64,000 nucleotides of DNA, taken from assembly GCF_000189275.1 (NCBI RefSeq), contig NZ_AEVT01000018.1, positions 291,554 through 355,553 on the forward strand. Reading direction: 5' to 3'. Shown here in pieces: positions 17,400 through 27,139 of the stretch. The notes below the pieces were generated by a model. It searched no databases, was not told where the DNA came from, and saw only the letters and a list, made by a program, of their open reading frames with translations. The position numbers were made by a program, and so were the translations under genes. The first letter of the stretch is position 1; every line of letters starts with the position of its first letter. The DNA is from Vibrio sinaloensis DSM 21326. Lineage in GTDB: Bacteria; Pseudomonadota; Gammaproteobacteria; Enterobacterales; Vibrionaceae.

Positions 17400-17436
17400 T
17401 TACAAAGAGACTATTTTGTAAGCTGCCACTTACAAA
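17400..17436. promoter_or_regulatory. Three 15-bp-spaced half-sites between the two-component operon and ptsG
   Basis: TTACAAA (17400-17406), TTTGTAA (17415-17421) and TTACAAA (17430-17436) start exactly 15 bases apart in alternating orientation. The last two belong to a perfect 22-base dyad TTTGTAAG-N6-CTTACAAA (17415-17436). This is the best candidate for the response-regulator binding site controlling the divergent operons. Confidence 0.5.
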
Positions 17437-17558
17437 CTGGATGGAATTCGTAACCTTCGCGGCTTCTGTTCTCGATATGATCTTGCTGACTTTACGTGAA
17501 ACAGAAACCTAAACGATTTTAGGTCGATAGCAAGGCTGACGAATGTCAGGAGGGAACC

Positions 17559-19001
17559 ATGTTTGCAAGTATATTTGGACAACTACAAAAAATAGGCCGG
17601 TCGCTGATGCTACCAGTGGCGGTGCTGCCAGTGGCAGGATTGATGCTCGGTATCGGTAACGCGGGATTCGCGTTTATACCTGAAGCACTCAGTCAAGTGA
17701 TGTTGGCGGCGGGTGATGGTGTGTTTGGCAATATGCAGCTGATGTTTGCTGTGGGTGTTGCTTTGGGCTTGTCAAAAGGTAACGACGGCGCGGCGGCATT
17801 GGCGGGTCTGGTTGGATTGATCATCATGAACGCCTCGTTAGGCATTGTCACTGGGCTACGAGGGCTAGAGACTGACGCAACGATAATGGGCGTTAATACA
17901 CTCCAGACGGGGGTTTTTGGTGGCGTTATTATCGGCGCGGTTGCCGCAATGATGTACAACCGATTCTATAATATTCGCTTACCTGAATACTTAGGCTTCT
18001 TCGCGGGTAAGCGATTTGTGCCGATTGTTACTGGCTTATCCGCCATTGTGGTTGGTGGACTATTAGCCTTTGTTTGGCCACCAGTCGGACAGCTTCTGGA
18101 TGCCTTTTCTCACTGGGCGGCGTATCAGAATCCGGTGGTCGCTTGGGCTGTTTATGGTGCGGGTGAGCGTTCATTGTTGCCTGTCGGTCTGCACCATATT
18201 TGGAATGCACCTTTCTTCTTTGAAGTTGGTAGTTACATTGACCCCGATACTGGCAAAGAGATCACCGGTGAACTAACTCGATTCTTTGCGGGCGACAAAA
18301 CCGCGGGTTACTTGTCAGGTGGCTTTATGTATTCAATGTGGGCGCTACCTGCGGCGGCTCTAGCGATTTATCACTGTGCGACCCCAGAGCGCAAGAAAAT
18401 CGTCGGTGGCTTAATGATGTCAGCCGCGTTAACGTCTTGGTTAACAGGCATTACGGAACCCATTGAATTTACTTTCTTGTTTGTTGCTCCCGTTTTATAT
18501 GTGATTCATATTTTCCTTACTGGCATCGCGTTCGCGATTACTGCATCGTTAGAGATAAAACACAGTACCGACTTTGCCCACGGTGCAATTCAATTCTTCT
18601 TGTATTACCCGATGTCGACCAATGCATGGATGTTCATCATTATCGGTCCACTGTGGGCAGCCCTCTACTACGGATTGTTCCGCTTCTTGATTACCAAGTT
18701 GGATCTGAAAACACCCGGGCGTGAAACCGAGTTGGTAGAAGTGAAGTTTGCCGGTAAGCCAGATGAAATCGCGGTGGATGTTGTCGTAGCTCTTGGTGGT
18801 AAAGCGAACATCAAAACAGTCGATGCTTGTATTACGCGTTTGCGTGTCTCAGTCAAAGATATCGCAAACGTTAATGTCGAAAAGCTTAAACAGCTTGGCG
18901 CGCGGGATGTAGTAGTGATTGGCGACAGTTTGCAAGCCATATTCGGTACCCAGTCGGACTCGATTAAATCAGAAATCCATGGCGTTCTGGCGTTGTCTTA
19001 A
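17559..19001 (+). CDS. ptsG: PTS glucose-type permease, EIICB
   Basis: 480 residues, inner membrane. Imports and phosphorylates glucose (or a close analogue) using phosphate from HPr and EIIA-Glc. The EIIC domain spans about residues 1-370, with GLHHIWNAPFFFEVGSY and ITEPIEFTFLFVAPVLY, as in E. coli PtsG. The EIIB domain at about 400-480 has phospho-Cys in VDACITRLRVS. There is no EIIA domain, so EIIA-Glc must come from elsewhere. The AGGAGG ribosome site is at 17550. A small hairpin (CCTAAA/TTTAGG, 17508-17523) lies in the leader. NagE/MalX-type specificity is possible but less likely. Confidence 0.9.
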   Translation: MFASIFGQLQKIGRSLMLPVAVLPVAGLMLGIGNAGFAFIPEALSQVMLAAGDGVFGNMQLMFAVGVALGLSKGNDGAAALAGLVGLIIMNASLGIVTGLRGLETDATIMGVNTLQTGVFGGVIIGAVAAMMYNRFYNIRLPEYLGFFAGKRFVPIVTGLSAIVVGGLLAFVWPPVGQLLDAFSHWAAYQNPVVAWAVYGAGERSLLPVGLHHIWNAPFFFEVGSYIDPDTGKEITGELTRFFAGDKTAGYLSGGFMYSMWALPAAALAIYHCATPERKKIVGGLMMSAALTSWLTGITEPIEFTFLFVAPVLYVIHIFLTGIAFAITASLEIKHSTDFAHGAIQFFLYYPMSTNAWMFIIIGPLWAALYYGLFRFLITKLDLKTPGRETELVEVKFAGKPDEIAVDVVVALGGKANIKTVDACITRLRVSVKDIANVNVEKLKQLGARDVVVIGDSLQAIFGTQSDSIKSEIHGVLALS

Positions 19002-19030
19002 CCTTACCGCCCCCCTATTTGGTAAGTACT

Positions 19031-19060
19031 GCCAACCTTAAACAAGGTTGGCTTTTTTTG
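19031..19060 (+). terminator. Terminator after ptsG
   Basis: 9-bp stem GCCAACCTT / AAGGTTGGC with AAAC loop (19031-19052), then seven T. Lies between the convergent ptsG and PhzF-like genes. Confidence 0.88.
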
Positions 19061-19073
19061 TTTTCACCGACAG

Positions 19074-19874
19074 TTATACGCTGATATTACCGCGAATCAC
19101 GGTGACGGCAGAGCCGGACAAGGTCACTCTGCCGCCTTGCTGTAGTGTCATCATCACTTCACCCCCACGATTTGAGGCTTGATACGCGTTGATGGTAGAA
19201 CGGCGCAGTTTCGCTGCCCAGTAAGGCGCGAGAGCACAATGCGCTGAGCCAGTGACAGGGTCTTCATTGACGCCGACCCAAGGAGCAAAATAGCGTGAAA
19301 CGACATCGTACTCTTGTTGAGATGATTGCGCGGTAATGACCACGCCGCGCCCTGGCAGTGCGCGCATTGCGTCGAAGTTGGGAGACAAGTCATTCAACAC
19401 CTGCTCACTGATAACCTCAATGAGCTGCTTGTTATCAAAGGTGTGGTAGCTCACGATGTCGTCTGGGGTTAAGCAAAGTGCTTGGACTAGATCCAAATCA
19501 GGCTGTTGTGCTGAGTTAAGGTGAGCGATTGGAAAGTCGAGTTCAATACCTGAATGGGTCAGCGTGGCATGTAACGGGCCTGAGAGTGTATTGAAACAGA
19601 CAGACTCACCAAGGTTAATAAGGCCACACTCCGCCATGATTTGAACGGTGGCGAGTGTGCCGTGGCCGCAGAGTTTAACTTCGATTTCAGGGGTGAACCA
19701 ACGCAGTCTCATATCGGATGTGGTGAGAAAAGCGGTTTCTGACACTGCCATTTCCCGAGTAATGGCCATCATCAGTGTTTCTGATAACGGCTGTTGAGTA
19801 ATCACGACGCCCGCCGGGTTGCCTTTAAATGGTTCCGTAGTAAAAGCATCGACTTGATAGATTGCAAGATCCAT
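19074..19874 (-). CDS. PhzF-family isomerase-like protein
   Basis: 266 residues with the diaminopimelate epimerase-like fold of PhzF/YddE proteins: start YQVDAFTTEPFKGNPAGVV, catalytic-type Glu in MAVSETAFL, LCGHGTLAT, and the C-terminal motif NEDPVTGSAHCALAPYW. The natural substrate of most such enzymes is unknown, and phenazine synthesis is not suggested here because no phz genes are nearby. The start was set at ATG 19874 because AGGGAG spacing fits it and not the GTG at 19878-19880. Monocistronic. Confidence 0.85.
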   Translation of the reverse strand: MDLAIYQVDAFTTEPFKGNPAGVVITQQPLSETLMMAITREMAVSETAFLTTSDMRLRWFTPEIEVKLCGHGTLATVQIMAECGLINLGESVCFNTLSGPLHATLTHSGIELDFPIAHLNSAQQPDLDLVQALCLTPDDIVSYHTFDNKQLIEVISEQVLNDLSPNFDAMRALPGRGVVITAQSSQQEYDVVSRYFAPWVGVNEDPVTGSAHCALAPYWAAKLRRSTINAYQASNRGGEVMMTLQQGGRVTLSGSAVTVIRGNISV

Positions 19875-19966
19875 TGCCACTCCCTTTGTGCTGGTGGTCT
19901 ATTTAGCCAGTTGGTTTTACTGGATGCTATCACTGGCGTTGTCTTTGATACCAGTAAAAAGAGCAA

Positions 19967-19998
19967 TAAAAAACGGCATCAAGAAGGATGCCGTTTTT
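19967..19998 (-). terminator. Terminator at the end of the lap operon
   Basis: 12-bp stem AAAAACGGCATC / GATGCCGTTTTT with a 6-base loop (19969-19998) and a minus-strand T run, 23 bases after the LapB-like stop codon. The A/T-rich arms could also stop plus-strand transcripts. Confidence 0.85.
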
Positions 19999-20020
19999 AA
20001 GTTTGATGTCGGAGTGGCGT

Positions 20021-22135
20021 TTAATTCACCGCTCTGACTTTACCCTGTTTGAGGTTATTGAGTACCTCGGCTTTAGGACCATCGGCGATCACACAGCCTT
20101 TTTCCATCACGATGACACGGTCTACAACGTCGAGCATGGACGTCTTGTGGGTAATCAAGATAAGAGTTTCGCTAGATTTTAACTGAGCTAACTGCTGCTT
20201 GATGTGCATTTCTGAGCGGTTATCCATTGCACTGGTGGGTTCGTCCATCAATAACACTGGAGGTCGACCAAGTAATGCTCGGGCAATGGTGACGGCCTGA
20301 CGTTGGCCTCCCGATAGCATTTGGCCGCCTTCACCCACTTGACGCTCTAAACCGGCTGGGTCTTGCTGAGTAAAGACTGTGACACCTGCTCGGTTAGCCG
20401 CGTCCATGACATCTCGGTCATCAGCCAATGGACGACCAAGCGTGATATTGTCACGAATAGAGCCATAGAACAGTTGGCTATCTTGTGGCACACAGCCAAC
20501 GTTGCGTCGAATATCAATGTGATGCAACTGTTGAATATCAGTGTCATCGATGCGTACGTGGCCCTCTGTTGGCTTATACAAGCCCATGATCAATCGCTCT
20601 AGGGTGGTTTTACCTGACCCAATTCGGCCAATGATCGCCACTTTCTCACCTGGGTTGATCGTTAGGCTCAGATCGCGAACCGAAGCAATCGGAGACTCTG
20701 GGTAGTGGAAGGTCACTTTATCCAGCTCAATCTTACCGTGCACAATAGGGCGATGGATGTAGCGCTTACCTTCTTCCTGCTCGTCAGGCATTTCCATCAC
20801 TTGTTCAATGATGGTCATAGAAGATTTGGCTTGGTTATAACGAGTTGAGAGTAGCGATAGTTGCACCATTGGGCCAATCGCTCGACCACTCAGCATGGTC
20901 GCGGCAATTAATCCACCCATGGTTAGGTCGCCTTCCGCAATCAAATAAACACCGAGAATGATCATACCGACGTTAGAGGCTTGTTGAACAAAGCCTGCGG
21001 TGTTTTGAATACCATCGGTGATGCGGCGGCTCTTGATGTTCCAGTTGGCCATATGGGCAACGGCTTCTTCCCAACGGAACTGGAATTGGCTTTGTGCGCC
21101 GAACAGTTTAACGGTTTCAAGACCCGCTAAGCTTTCAATCAAGTTAGCGTACTTTTGTGACGCGAGTCGAGAGCCCTCTTCAATGGTACGACGCAGTGGC
21201 CCTTGGATGAGCAGAGAGTAGATAATCAGAATGACAACACCGACAATCGGCACCAGTACCAAGTTACCCGCCATTAGCCAGATCAGTACCAAGAACAAGA
21301 TGGCAAACGGTAGGTCGATCAATGAACCAATCGTCGCCGAGGTGAAGAATTCTCGAATCGACTCAAACTCTTGCAGGTGTCGAGCAAACGCACCGACAGA
21401 TGGAGGCCTTGCTTCCATGCGAATGCCCATGACTTTACTAAATAGCTTGGACGAAATCAGGATATCTGACTTTTTCCCTGCGACATCAATAAAGTAGCTA
21501 CGCATGAGTTTAAGCGTAAGGTCAAATAAGAAGATAACAAAAATACCGCTGGCCAAAACCCATAAGGTCTCAAAGGCGAGGTTTGGCACCACCTTGTCAT
21601 AAACCAGACGAGTAAACATAGGCGCAGCAACAGCAAACAAGTTGATCAGAATTGATGCGATCAACACATCGCGATAGATGCGCTTAGACTGCCAGATGGT
21701 GCTCCAGAACCAATGGCCTTCTTTTGTCTTTAGAACTTCGGGTGAGCGCTCATCGTAACGGAACTGTTTTTTTACCAAGAAGTAGCGGCCAATGTACTGC
21801 TCTTCGAGATCGCTCCAACTGATGGAGACTGGCACCAGCCCAGAATCACCAGTTACGATTTCAACTTCGTTGCCGTCTTCGCTGATGCTGTTAAGCACAC
21901 ACGCATCACCACCTTTGAGCAGCAACACCACCGGGAAAACGAGCTGAGAGATCTCTTTGAGTGACGAACGGTTTTCTTTCGCGACCAACCCAGCGCGCTC
22001 GGCGGAACGCGGGAACAGAAATGGTGTTAGCTTGCCATCTGTCAGAGGTAGGCCGTTAATCAGCGCCTCTGGAGAATTGGCTAGGCCGTAATAGCGGCTA
22101 ACGTAGATAAGCGAATTTAATAGCGGGTCCTGCAT
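20021..22135 (-). CDS. lapB: Type I secretion ABC transporter, LapB-like
   Basis: 704 residues, inner-membrane ATPase/permease exporting a large RTX or LapA-type adhesin. The N-terminal C39-like domain (residues 1-130) lacks a catalytic Cys, so it docks rather than cleaves its substrate. Membrane region about 155-430. ATPase domain has GRIGSGKTT, LSGGQRQAVTIARALLG and VLLMDEPTSAMD. It lies 14 bases after the LapD-like gene, ending the operon lapC-lapG-lapD-lapB. No outer-membrane TolC-type LapE gene and no adhesin gene are in the window. Confidence 0.88.
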   Translation of the reverse strand: MQDPLLNSLIYVSRYYGLANSPEALINGLPLTDGKLTPFLFPRSAERAGLVAKENRSSLKEISQLVFPVVLLLKGGDACVLNSISEDGNEVEIVTGDSGLVPVSISWSDLEEQYIGRYFLVKKQFRYDERSPEVLKTKEGHWFWSTIWQSKRIYRDVLIASILINLFAVAAPMFTRLVYDKVVPNLAFETLWVLASGIFVIFLFDLTLKLMRSYFIDVAGKKSDILISSKLFSKVMGIRMEARPPSVGAFARHLQEFESIREFFTSATIGSLIDLPFAILFLVLIWLMAGNLVLVPIVGVVILIIYSLLIQGPLRRTIEEGSRLASQKYANLIESLAGLETVKLFGAQSQFQFRWEEAVAHMANWNIKSRRITDGIQNTAGFVQQASNVGMIILGVYLIAEGDLTMGGLIAATMLSGRAIGPMVQLSLLSTRYNQAKSSMTIIEQVMEMPDEQEEGKRYIHRPIVHGKIELDKVTFHYPESPIASVRDLSLTINPGEKVAIIGRIGSGKTTLERLIMGLYKPTEGHVRIDDTDIQQLHHIDIRRNVGCVPQDSQLFYGSIRDNITLGRPLADDRDVMDAANRAGVTVFTQQDPAGLERQVGEGGQMLSGGQRQAVTIARALLGRPPVLLMDEPTSAMDNRSEMHIKQQLAQLKSSETLILITHKTSMLDVVDRVIVMEKGCVIADGPKAEVLNNLKQGKVRAVN

Positions 22136-22149
22136 GCTATACCTTTTTC

Positions 22150-24060
22150 CTATTTATCTACGATGAAGCCTTGGAAGACTTCAATAAAGTGCTCAGACAA
22201 GAAGTCGAGCTGAGTTTGAGTTTCAACACGTGAAGCAATGGTCTTGATTCCTAAGTTATGCGCCGTTCTTGAAATGGAAGTCAGAGTAAACTTCTGCTTC
22301 TCATCATCTAGGTGATGGGTGTAGAGGTAATCCAACTTAACATAAGCGGGACGGAACTCATTAATGTAATCCAAAGATTGGAAATTACGGCCGTAGTTAT
22401 CAACACCGAAGTCAGAGCCTGCAGCGCGAATCGCATTACAGAATAGGGCGGTGTGGTGTGGTGAGTTGATAAAGCAGCTCTCAGGAATTTCAAAGTGTAG
22501 CAGGGCAGCCTGCGCTTTGTTTTTATTCAGAATCTGAGTCACCCAACGAATAAAGCTAGGTTGGGCGATACTGGTGTGGGAAATGTTGATTGCCACTGGC
22601 TCAGAAACTTCCCCTTGTTTAATGCGCTGCACCATAGACTCAATCACGTATTCATCAAACAGGTGGCTAGCATTGAGTTGCTCTAAGGCAAACAGATATT
22701 GGTTAGCGCTGTAGCGCTCACCATCTTTCTCAATCGCAGAGAACACCTCGCGATGATAAGTTTGACCCCAAGAATTGTTGGCAGCTTGGAAACGGAAGCT
22801 GATCCAATCGTTGCTGATCGCCTCTTCAACCAAGGTTTTCCACTGCTGTTTACCCATGAGGTTTTCAGTGTTGTCGCCAGTGACATAACCGTAAGAGATT
22901 TCTGGGTTCGCTTTAGCCGTTGCCAGTGCATTATCCAACATGGTTAAGATTTCACTGCTGCTGACGCTGGTTTCGTTATGCACGACGCCAAGAGCGATAC
23001 TGGATGTTGCCATACCCGTCGGGTCGCTGTTGATGTCTTGAACGAAGGTCACGATGCTATCGGCGATCAGTTTGAGCTCAGTATCGTCCATGTTTGGCAA
23101 GATGAAGCCAAACTCTTCAGTAGAGATACGAGCGAGGGTGACGTTAGGTGAGGTCAGAGAGACTTTTAAGTGATCAGCCAGCTCACGGACCATGCCGTCG
23201 CCAAACTCGTAGCCTTTTTCTTCATAGAGCTCACGAATAAAGCTGGCTTCCAAAATAGCCACGCCACCAAAACCGCCTTCGCTCAACCAAGAACTTAGCT
23301 GGCTCATGTAGTAAGCACGGTTACCTAACCCAGAGACAGGATCGACGTAAGCACGCTCACGCAGTTGCTGGGCTTCTTTAGCCTGAGCTTGGAACGACTT
23401 CTCAAGTTGCGCTGACATGCTATTAATGCCATCAACAACATAAATCAAATCTTGCGTCGCTGGTCGTGGTAATGGATCACCAAACTGGTTGCGAGCGACT
23501 TGCTCCATTTTATTGACGATAAGGTTTAGCGGCTTGAGCGCACGTTTGAGAATGAATGAAATAGAGAACAAACCAATCAGAGCGATGATGCAAAAGGCGA
23601 TGACCAAGCGTTCAAAAGCGAGCCAAAGTTGGACGTAGGCCTGTCCTGGATGACTGACAATCTCGACTTCTGCCAACTGCATCCAACCGCTTGTCACCAC
23701 TCGGCGGTCATGAATACGCTCGAACAAGTGTAGGTCTGTGAACCACTTTGGTACGTTGTTGGGCTTGACTGGGTAAGAGCGCAGAATCTCTTCGCCCGTA
23801 TCGAGGAAGATGAGTCGCACGACGGAGTAGCTACTGCCATCGAACAGGGCATTGATGACGGACTCCACCGCGACGCTATCCTTGTCCTCTAAGTAAGGGG
23901 CAAGTGCTAAGCCGACAGTGTTGATGGTGTTGTGCACTTCAGACTGTTGCTGCTGAATCAAGTTATTTCTCGTGGTATTGAACTCGATAATAAATACGGA
24001 GATCAATAGCATCAAGATTACAGCAATCATCCCAGCGACAAGTTGTTTATATAATGTCAT
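22150..24060 (-). CDS. lapD: LapD-like c-di-GMP receptor (degenerate GGDEF-EAL)
   Basis: 636 residues. Membrane helix 1 (about 8-27), periplasmic LapD_MoxY_N domain with a LapG-binding Trp-rich stretch (VTSGWMQLAEVE), membrane helix 2 (about 155-175), HAMP, GGDEF-like and EAL-like domains. The GGDEF site reads STEEF and the EAL motif is replaced by REVFSAI, so both enzymatic sites are lost, as in LapD. It should sequester the LapG protease when c-di-GMP is high, keeping adhesins on the surface. Five bases separate it from lapG. Confidence 0.88.
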   Translation of the reverse strand: MTLYKQLVAGMIAVILMLLISVFIIEFNTTRNNLIQQQQSEVHNTINTVGLALAPYLEDKDSVAVESVINALFDGSSYSVVRLIFLDTGEEILRSYPVKPNNVPKWFTDLHLFERIHDRRVVTSGWMQLAEVEIVSHPGQAYVQLWLAFERLVIAFCIIALIGLFSISFILKRALKPLNLIVNKMEQVARNQFGDPLPRPATQDLIYVVDGINSMSAQLEKSFQAQAKEAQQLRERAYVDPVSGLGNRAYYMSQLSSWLSEGGFGGVAILEASFIRELYEEKGYEFGDGMVRELADHLKVSLTSPNVTLARISTEEFGFILPNMDDTELKLIADSIVTFVQDINSDPTGMATSSIALGVVHNETSVSSSEILTMLDNALATAKANPEISYGYVTGDNTENLMGKQQWKTLVEEAISNDWISFRFQAANNSWGQTYHREVFSAIEKDGERYSANQYLFALEQLNASHLFDEYVIESMVQRIKQGEVSEPVAINISHTSIAQPSFIRWVTQILNKNKAQAALLHFEIPESCFINSPHHTALFCNAIRAAGSDFGVDNYGRNFQSLDYINEFRPAYVKLDYLYTHHLDDEKQKFTLTSISRTAHNLGIKTIASRVETQTQLDFLSEHFIEVFQGFIVDK

Positions 24061-24065
24061 ATTGC

Positions 24066-24728
24066 CTACTCATCAAAATTGACTATTGGTTTATTGAGTT
24101 TGAGCGATTTCTCGCGAGCACGGAGATCATTCCATAGGCTTAGCCTTGATGATTTTCCTGCCAACTGTCCTTGTTTAGACTTCATGAGCCAAAGGTTTTT
24201 ACCGTTAAAACTGTAGATCGGTAATAGGTCTCGGCGCTTGGAAGCGCGCTTTATTTCTGGATCTATGTTGTCTAACAGAATCGGCTCGGCGCTTGGCTTG
24301 GAGTAATAAGCCAAAACCATATGGAACTGGTTGAGCTCGATAGCTTTAACGTACACAAGTCTAAGTTTTTTGTCTGAGACACCTAACTCAAGTAAAGAGA
24401 AGTACTTAGCAATTGTAAAGTCTTCACAATCACCCGCGTTACTGCCCAAAAACTCAAGTGGGGTAGCCCAGTAATCTTTCTTACCCCACAAGCGATCATC
24501 GTTGACGAAGTTAAGTTGATTAAAGAATCGATTCACTTCAGTCAGCTTTTGACGCTCAGAAAGGGATTTGTATTCGGAGATTTCTCGCCGCCAAGTTTCG
24601 ACTCGGCGAGCAGCGCGATCGCCATAGGTATTGCGCACAGCATCCACCCAGCGTTGCTCCTGAGTGTTCAGGGCAAACGAGGCGGTTGAGCTAAGAAGCA
24701 ATATAATGGCTGTCAGCAGATACTTCAT
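24066..24728 (-). CDS. lapG: LapG-like periplasmic cysteine protease
   Basis: 220 residues, bacterial transglutaminase-like cysteine proteinase family. Signal peptide MKYLLTAIILLLSSTASFA. Catalytic triad candidates: Cys in NAGDCEDFTIAKYFS, His in ELNQFHMVLAYY and Asp in ILLDNIDPEI. Periplasmic protease that clips the N-terminus of a surface adhesin when not bound by LapD, releasing the cell from biofilm. The calcium-binding acidic residues near the Cys (DCED) are present. Confidence 0.9.
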   Translation of the reverse strand: MKYLLTAIILLLSSTASFALNTQEQRWVDAVRNTYGDRAARRVETWRREISEYKSLSERQKLTEVNRFFNQLNFVNDDRLWGKKDYWATPLEFLGSNAGDCEDFTIAKYFSLLELGVSDKKLRLVYVKAIELNQFHMVLAYYSKPSAEPILLDNIDPEIKRASKRRDLLPIYSFNGKNLWLMKSKQGQLAGKSSRLSLWNDLRAREKSLKLNKPIVNFDE

Positions 24729-24786
24729 TAATATGCCAACTCTCTAACAGTGAGCGGTCGGCGTTTTGTGATCATCGCGATGGGTT

Positions 24787-26178
24787 TTACTCCTTCAAAG
24801 CGTTGTTTTTTGCACCCAATATTGGCTTCATCAGGTATTCCATCACAGTACGCTTGCCCGTGATAATGTCTACCGAAGCGGTCATACCAGGAATGATTGG
24901 CAGCGAACTGTCTTTGTTTAAGCTGGTTTCTTTGGTACGCACTCGAACGAGATAAAAGCTGTTGCCCTCTTCGTCAGTGGTGGTATCGGCACTGATGTGC
25001 TCAAGAGTGCCCTCTAAACCGCCGTACTTGGTGAAGTCATAAGCGCTGAACTTAACGATGGTCGGCAAATCCGGGCGTAAAAAGGCGATGTCTTGCGGTG
25101 CGATTTTGGCCTCGACAAGTAAGGTATCCTCGCTTGGTACTATCTCGACAATATCCATACCCGGCTGGATAACACCGCCCACGGTATTGATGTTAAGCGT
25201 TTTAACTGTACCAGTCACTGGGGACGTCACCACGGTGCGGTTTACTCGGTCCTCCAAGCCAACAGCAGACTCAGTCATTGCTGAGAGCTTGTCTTGAGCC
25301 TCGTTGAGTTTCTCTTGTTGTTCAGAACGGAATTTCTGCGCGACATCGATGCGGCTTAACATGGCTTCACGAATCGCCGATCTTAATACGGGTACTTTCA
25401 ATTCGCTGGATGTCAGTTCACGACGGGTATCGTTGACTTGGCGTTGCAGTTTGAGAAGTTCGATCTGCGGAACGACACCTTCGTCGGCAAGTGGCTTGGT
25501 GATATCAAGCTCTTTTCTGGCAAAGTTGTAGCTGTCACGTAAGTTGCGGACACGCGCTTGAATCTCGACCAGATCTTGCTGCTTCTGTTTTACTTGCTGG
25601 TCGATTACTGAGATTTGGTTTCTTAGCTTATTCAGATCTTGGCGGTATTCCGCGCGTTGGCGTTCGACCAGTCGCGGTTTTAACTCACTTAATTGAGGGG
25701 GAAAGGCGAGTTTATTAAAATCGATTAGGACGTTGTTTTGCCAGTTTTTATTATCAAATTCCTCGTTGATCTCCACACTGGTAATCGAAGCGGAAAGCTG
25801 CATAACACTGGCGGTAAGGTTAGCAACTTGCTGCTCTCGTTCGCGAAAGTCCGAACGAAAACGGGTGTCGTCAATCAGTAAAAGCTGCTGACCTTTCTCT
25901 ACCTTTTGACCTTCTTGGACCAAAATGTCTTTAATTAGGCCGCCCTCTAAGTTTTGCACGACTTGGATTTGTGAAGACGGAACCACTTTGCCTTGGCCTA
26001 CTGTGACTTTGTCGATTTGTGCCCAAGAAGCCCAAACCCCAGCCAAGATAAAAAAGATCACCATAATCCACAGCATGATACGCGCGCTATTTGGCGTATT
26101 CAGTAGTAATGCTGCAGTTTTGTCATCGACATAATCTAGCTCAGTAGGAGTAAGCTTGTCATAACTGCTCTTACTCAT
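24787..26178 (-). CDS. lapC: Type I secretion membrane fusion protein, LapC-like (HlyD family)
   Basis: 463 residues. One N-terminal membrane helix (about 34-54, ARIMLWIMVIFFILAGVWAS). The lipoyl-like halves are VVQNLEGGLIKDILVQEGQ and the segment from about residue 315 (VVTSPVTGTVKTLNINTVGG), separated by long coiled coils (about 130-300) that reach the outer-membrane channel. First gene of the lap operon; 58 bases separate it from lapG. Divergent from pdxH. Confidence 0.88.
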   Translation of the reverse strand: MSKSSYDKLTPTELDYVDDKTAALLLNTPNSARIMLWIMVIFFILAGVWASWAQIDKVTVGQGKVVPSSQIQVVQNLEGGLIKDILVQEGQKVEKGQQLLLIDDTRFRSDFREREQQVANLTASVMQLSASITSVEINEEFDNKNWQNNVLIDFNKLAFPPQLSELKPRLVERQRAEYRQDLNKLRNQISVIDQQVKQKQQDLVEIQARVRNLRDSYNFARKELDITKPLADEGVVPQIELLKLQRQVNDTRRELTSSELKVPVLRSAIREAMLSRIDVAQKFRSEQQEKLNEAQDKLSAMTESAVGLEDRVNRTVVTSPVTGTVKTLNINTVGGVIQPGMDIVEIVPSEDTLLVEAKIAPQDIAFLRPDLPTIVKFSAYDFTKYGGLEGTLEHISADTTTDEEGNSFYLVRVRTKETSLNKDSSLPIIPGMTASVDIITGKRTVMEYLMKPILGAKNNALKE

Positions 26179-26390
26179 TGATGATCCTTGTATATAGAAG
26201 TTATTTTATTGATTTTATTACTGTCAGGCGAAAATGTTAAGAATTTGCAGCAATAAAGGCTATTTTGAGTCCTTCAATAATATTAGTAAAGTAGCTCATA
26301 GATTGAGTGTAGCGTTTGTAACACTCTTCATACTTGAGTTCTATTCAAATAGAGCGCACAATCAGCTAAAAAATTTCGTCAGGAGATAAG

Positions 26391-27026
26391 ATGGAACTTG
26401 AAGATATCCGCCGCGAGTACACCAAAGGTGGTCTGAGAAGAAAAGATTTGCTTGCTGACCCAATAGCGCAGTTTGATGTTTGGTTGCAACAAGCAATTAA
26501 GGCGAAAATGACTGACCCTACAGCGATGACTGTTGCGACCGTGGACGAAAGTGGCCAGCCTTTCCAGCGTATTGTGTTGCTTAAACACGTCGATGAGCAA
26601 GGATTTGTCTTCTATACCAATCTAGGCAGCCGTAAAGCAGAGCAGATCGGCGTTAATAGCAAAGTCAGCCTTCATTTCCCATGGCACCCATTAGAGCGTC
26701 AGGTTCATATTACTGGCGTGGCAGAAAAGCTGTCCGTGGTTGAAAACATGAAATACTTCTCTTCTCGTCCTAAAGAGAGTCAATTAGCGGCGATTGCGAG
26801 TAAGCAAAGTAGCCGAATTTCTGCACGTGGCGTCCTTGAGGGTAAGTTCCTTGAACTAAAGCAGAAGTTTGAAAAAGGTGAGGTCCCGGTTCCTAGCTTT
26901 TGGGGTGGTTTTCGAATCAAGCCAACTTCGATTGAGTTTTGGCAAGGAGGAGAGCACCGCCTGCACGATCGATTCCTATTCTCCAAAGAGCAAGAAGCTT
27001 GGCACATTGACCGCCTAGCGCCATAA
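26391..27026 (+). CDS. pdxH: Pyridoxamine 5'-phosphate oxidase
   Basis: 211 residues; FMN-dependent enzyme making pyridoxal 5'-phosphate from PNP or PMP in the cytoplasm. Family signatures: [14 protein letters not shown] at the N-terminus, [18 protein letters not shown] and [10 protein letters not shown] for FMN binding, and the C-terminal [17 protein letters not shown] motif ending [13 protein letters not shown] lies before the ATG. Monocistronic, with a strong hairpin downstream. Confidence 0.95.
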   Translation: MELEDIRREYTKGGLRRKDLLADPIAQFDVWLQQAIKAKMTDPTAMTVATVDESGQPFQRIVLLKHVDEQGFVFYTNLGSRKAEQIGVNSKVSLHFPWHPLERQVHITGVAEKLSVVENMKYFSSRPKESQLAAIASKQSSRISARGVLEGKFLELKQKFEKGEVPVPSFWGGFRIKPTSIEFWQGGEHRLHDRFLFSKEQEAWHIDRLAP

Positions 27027-27036
27027 CCCAGATAAC

Positions 27037-27066
27037 CAATACGCCGCTTTATGCGGCGTATTGACT
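27037..27066 (+). terminator. Hairpin after pdxH
   Basis: Perfect 11-bp stem CAATACGCCGC / GCGGCGTATTG with TTTAT loop, 11 bases after the pdxH stop. The T tract is weak. Confidence 0.65.
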
Positions 27067-27083
27067 ATTTAGTCCTAGCAAAG

Positions 27084-27102
27084 AAAAAGGGGGCAAGCCC
27101 CC
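27084..27102 (-). terminator. Terminator of the PEGA/FGE-like gene pair
   Basis: On the minus strand GGGGG-CTTG-CCCCC is followed by TTTTTC, 38 bases after the FGE-like gene stop. Confidence 0.75.
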
Positions 27103-27139
27103 TATAATCAATACTCTCTTTAGTTACTCAGCTTGAAGG

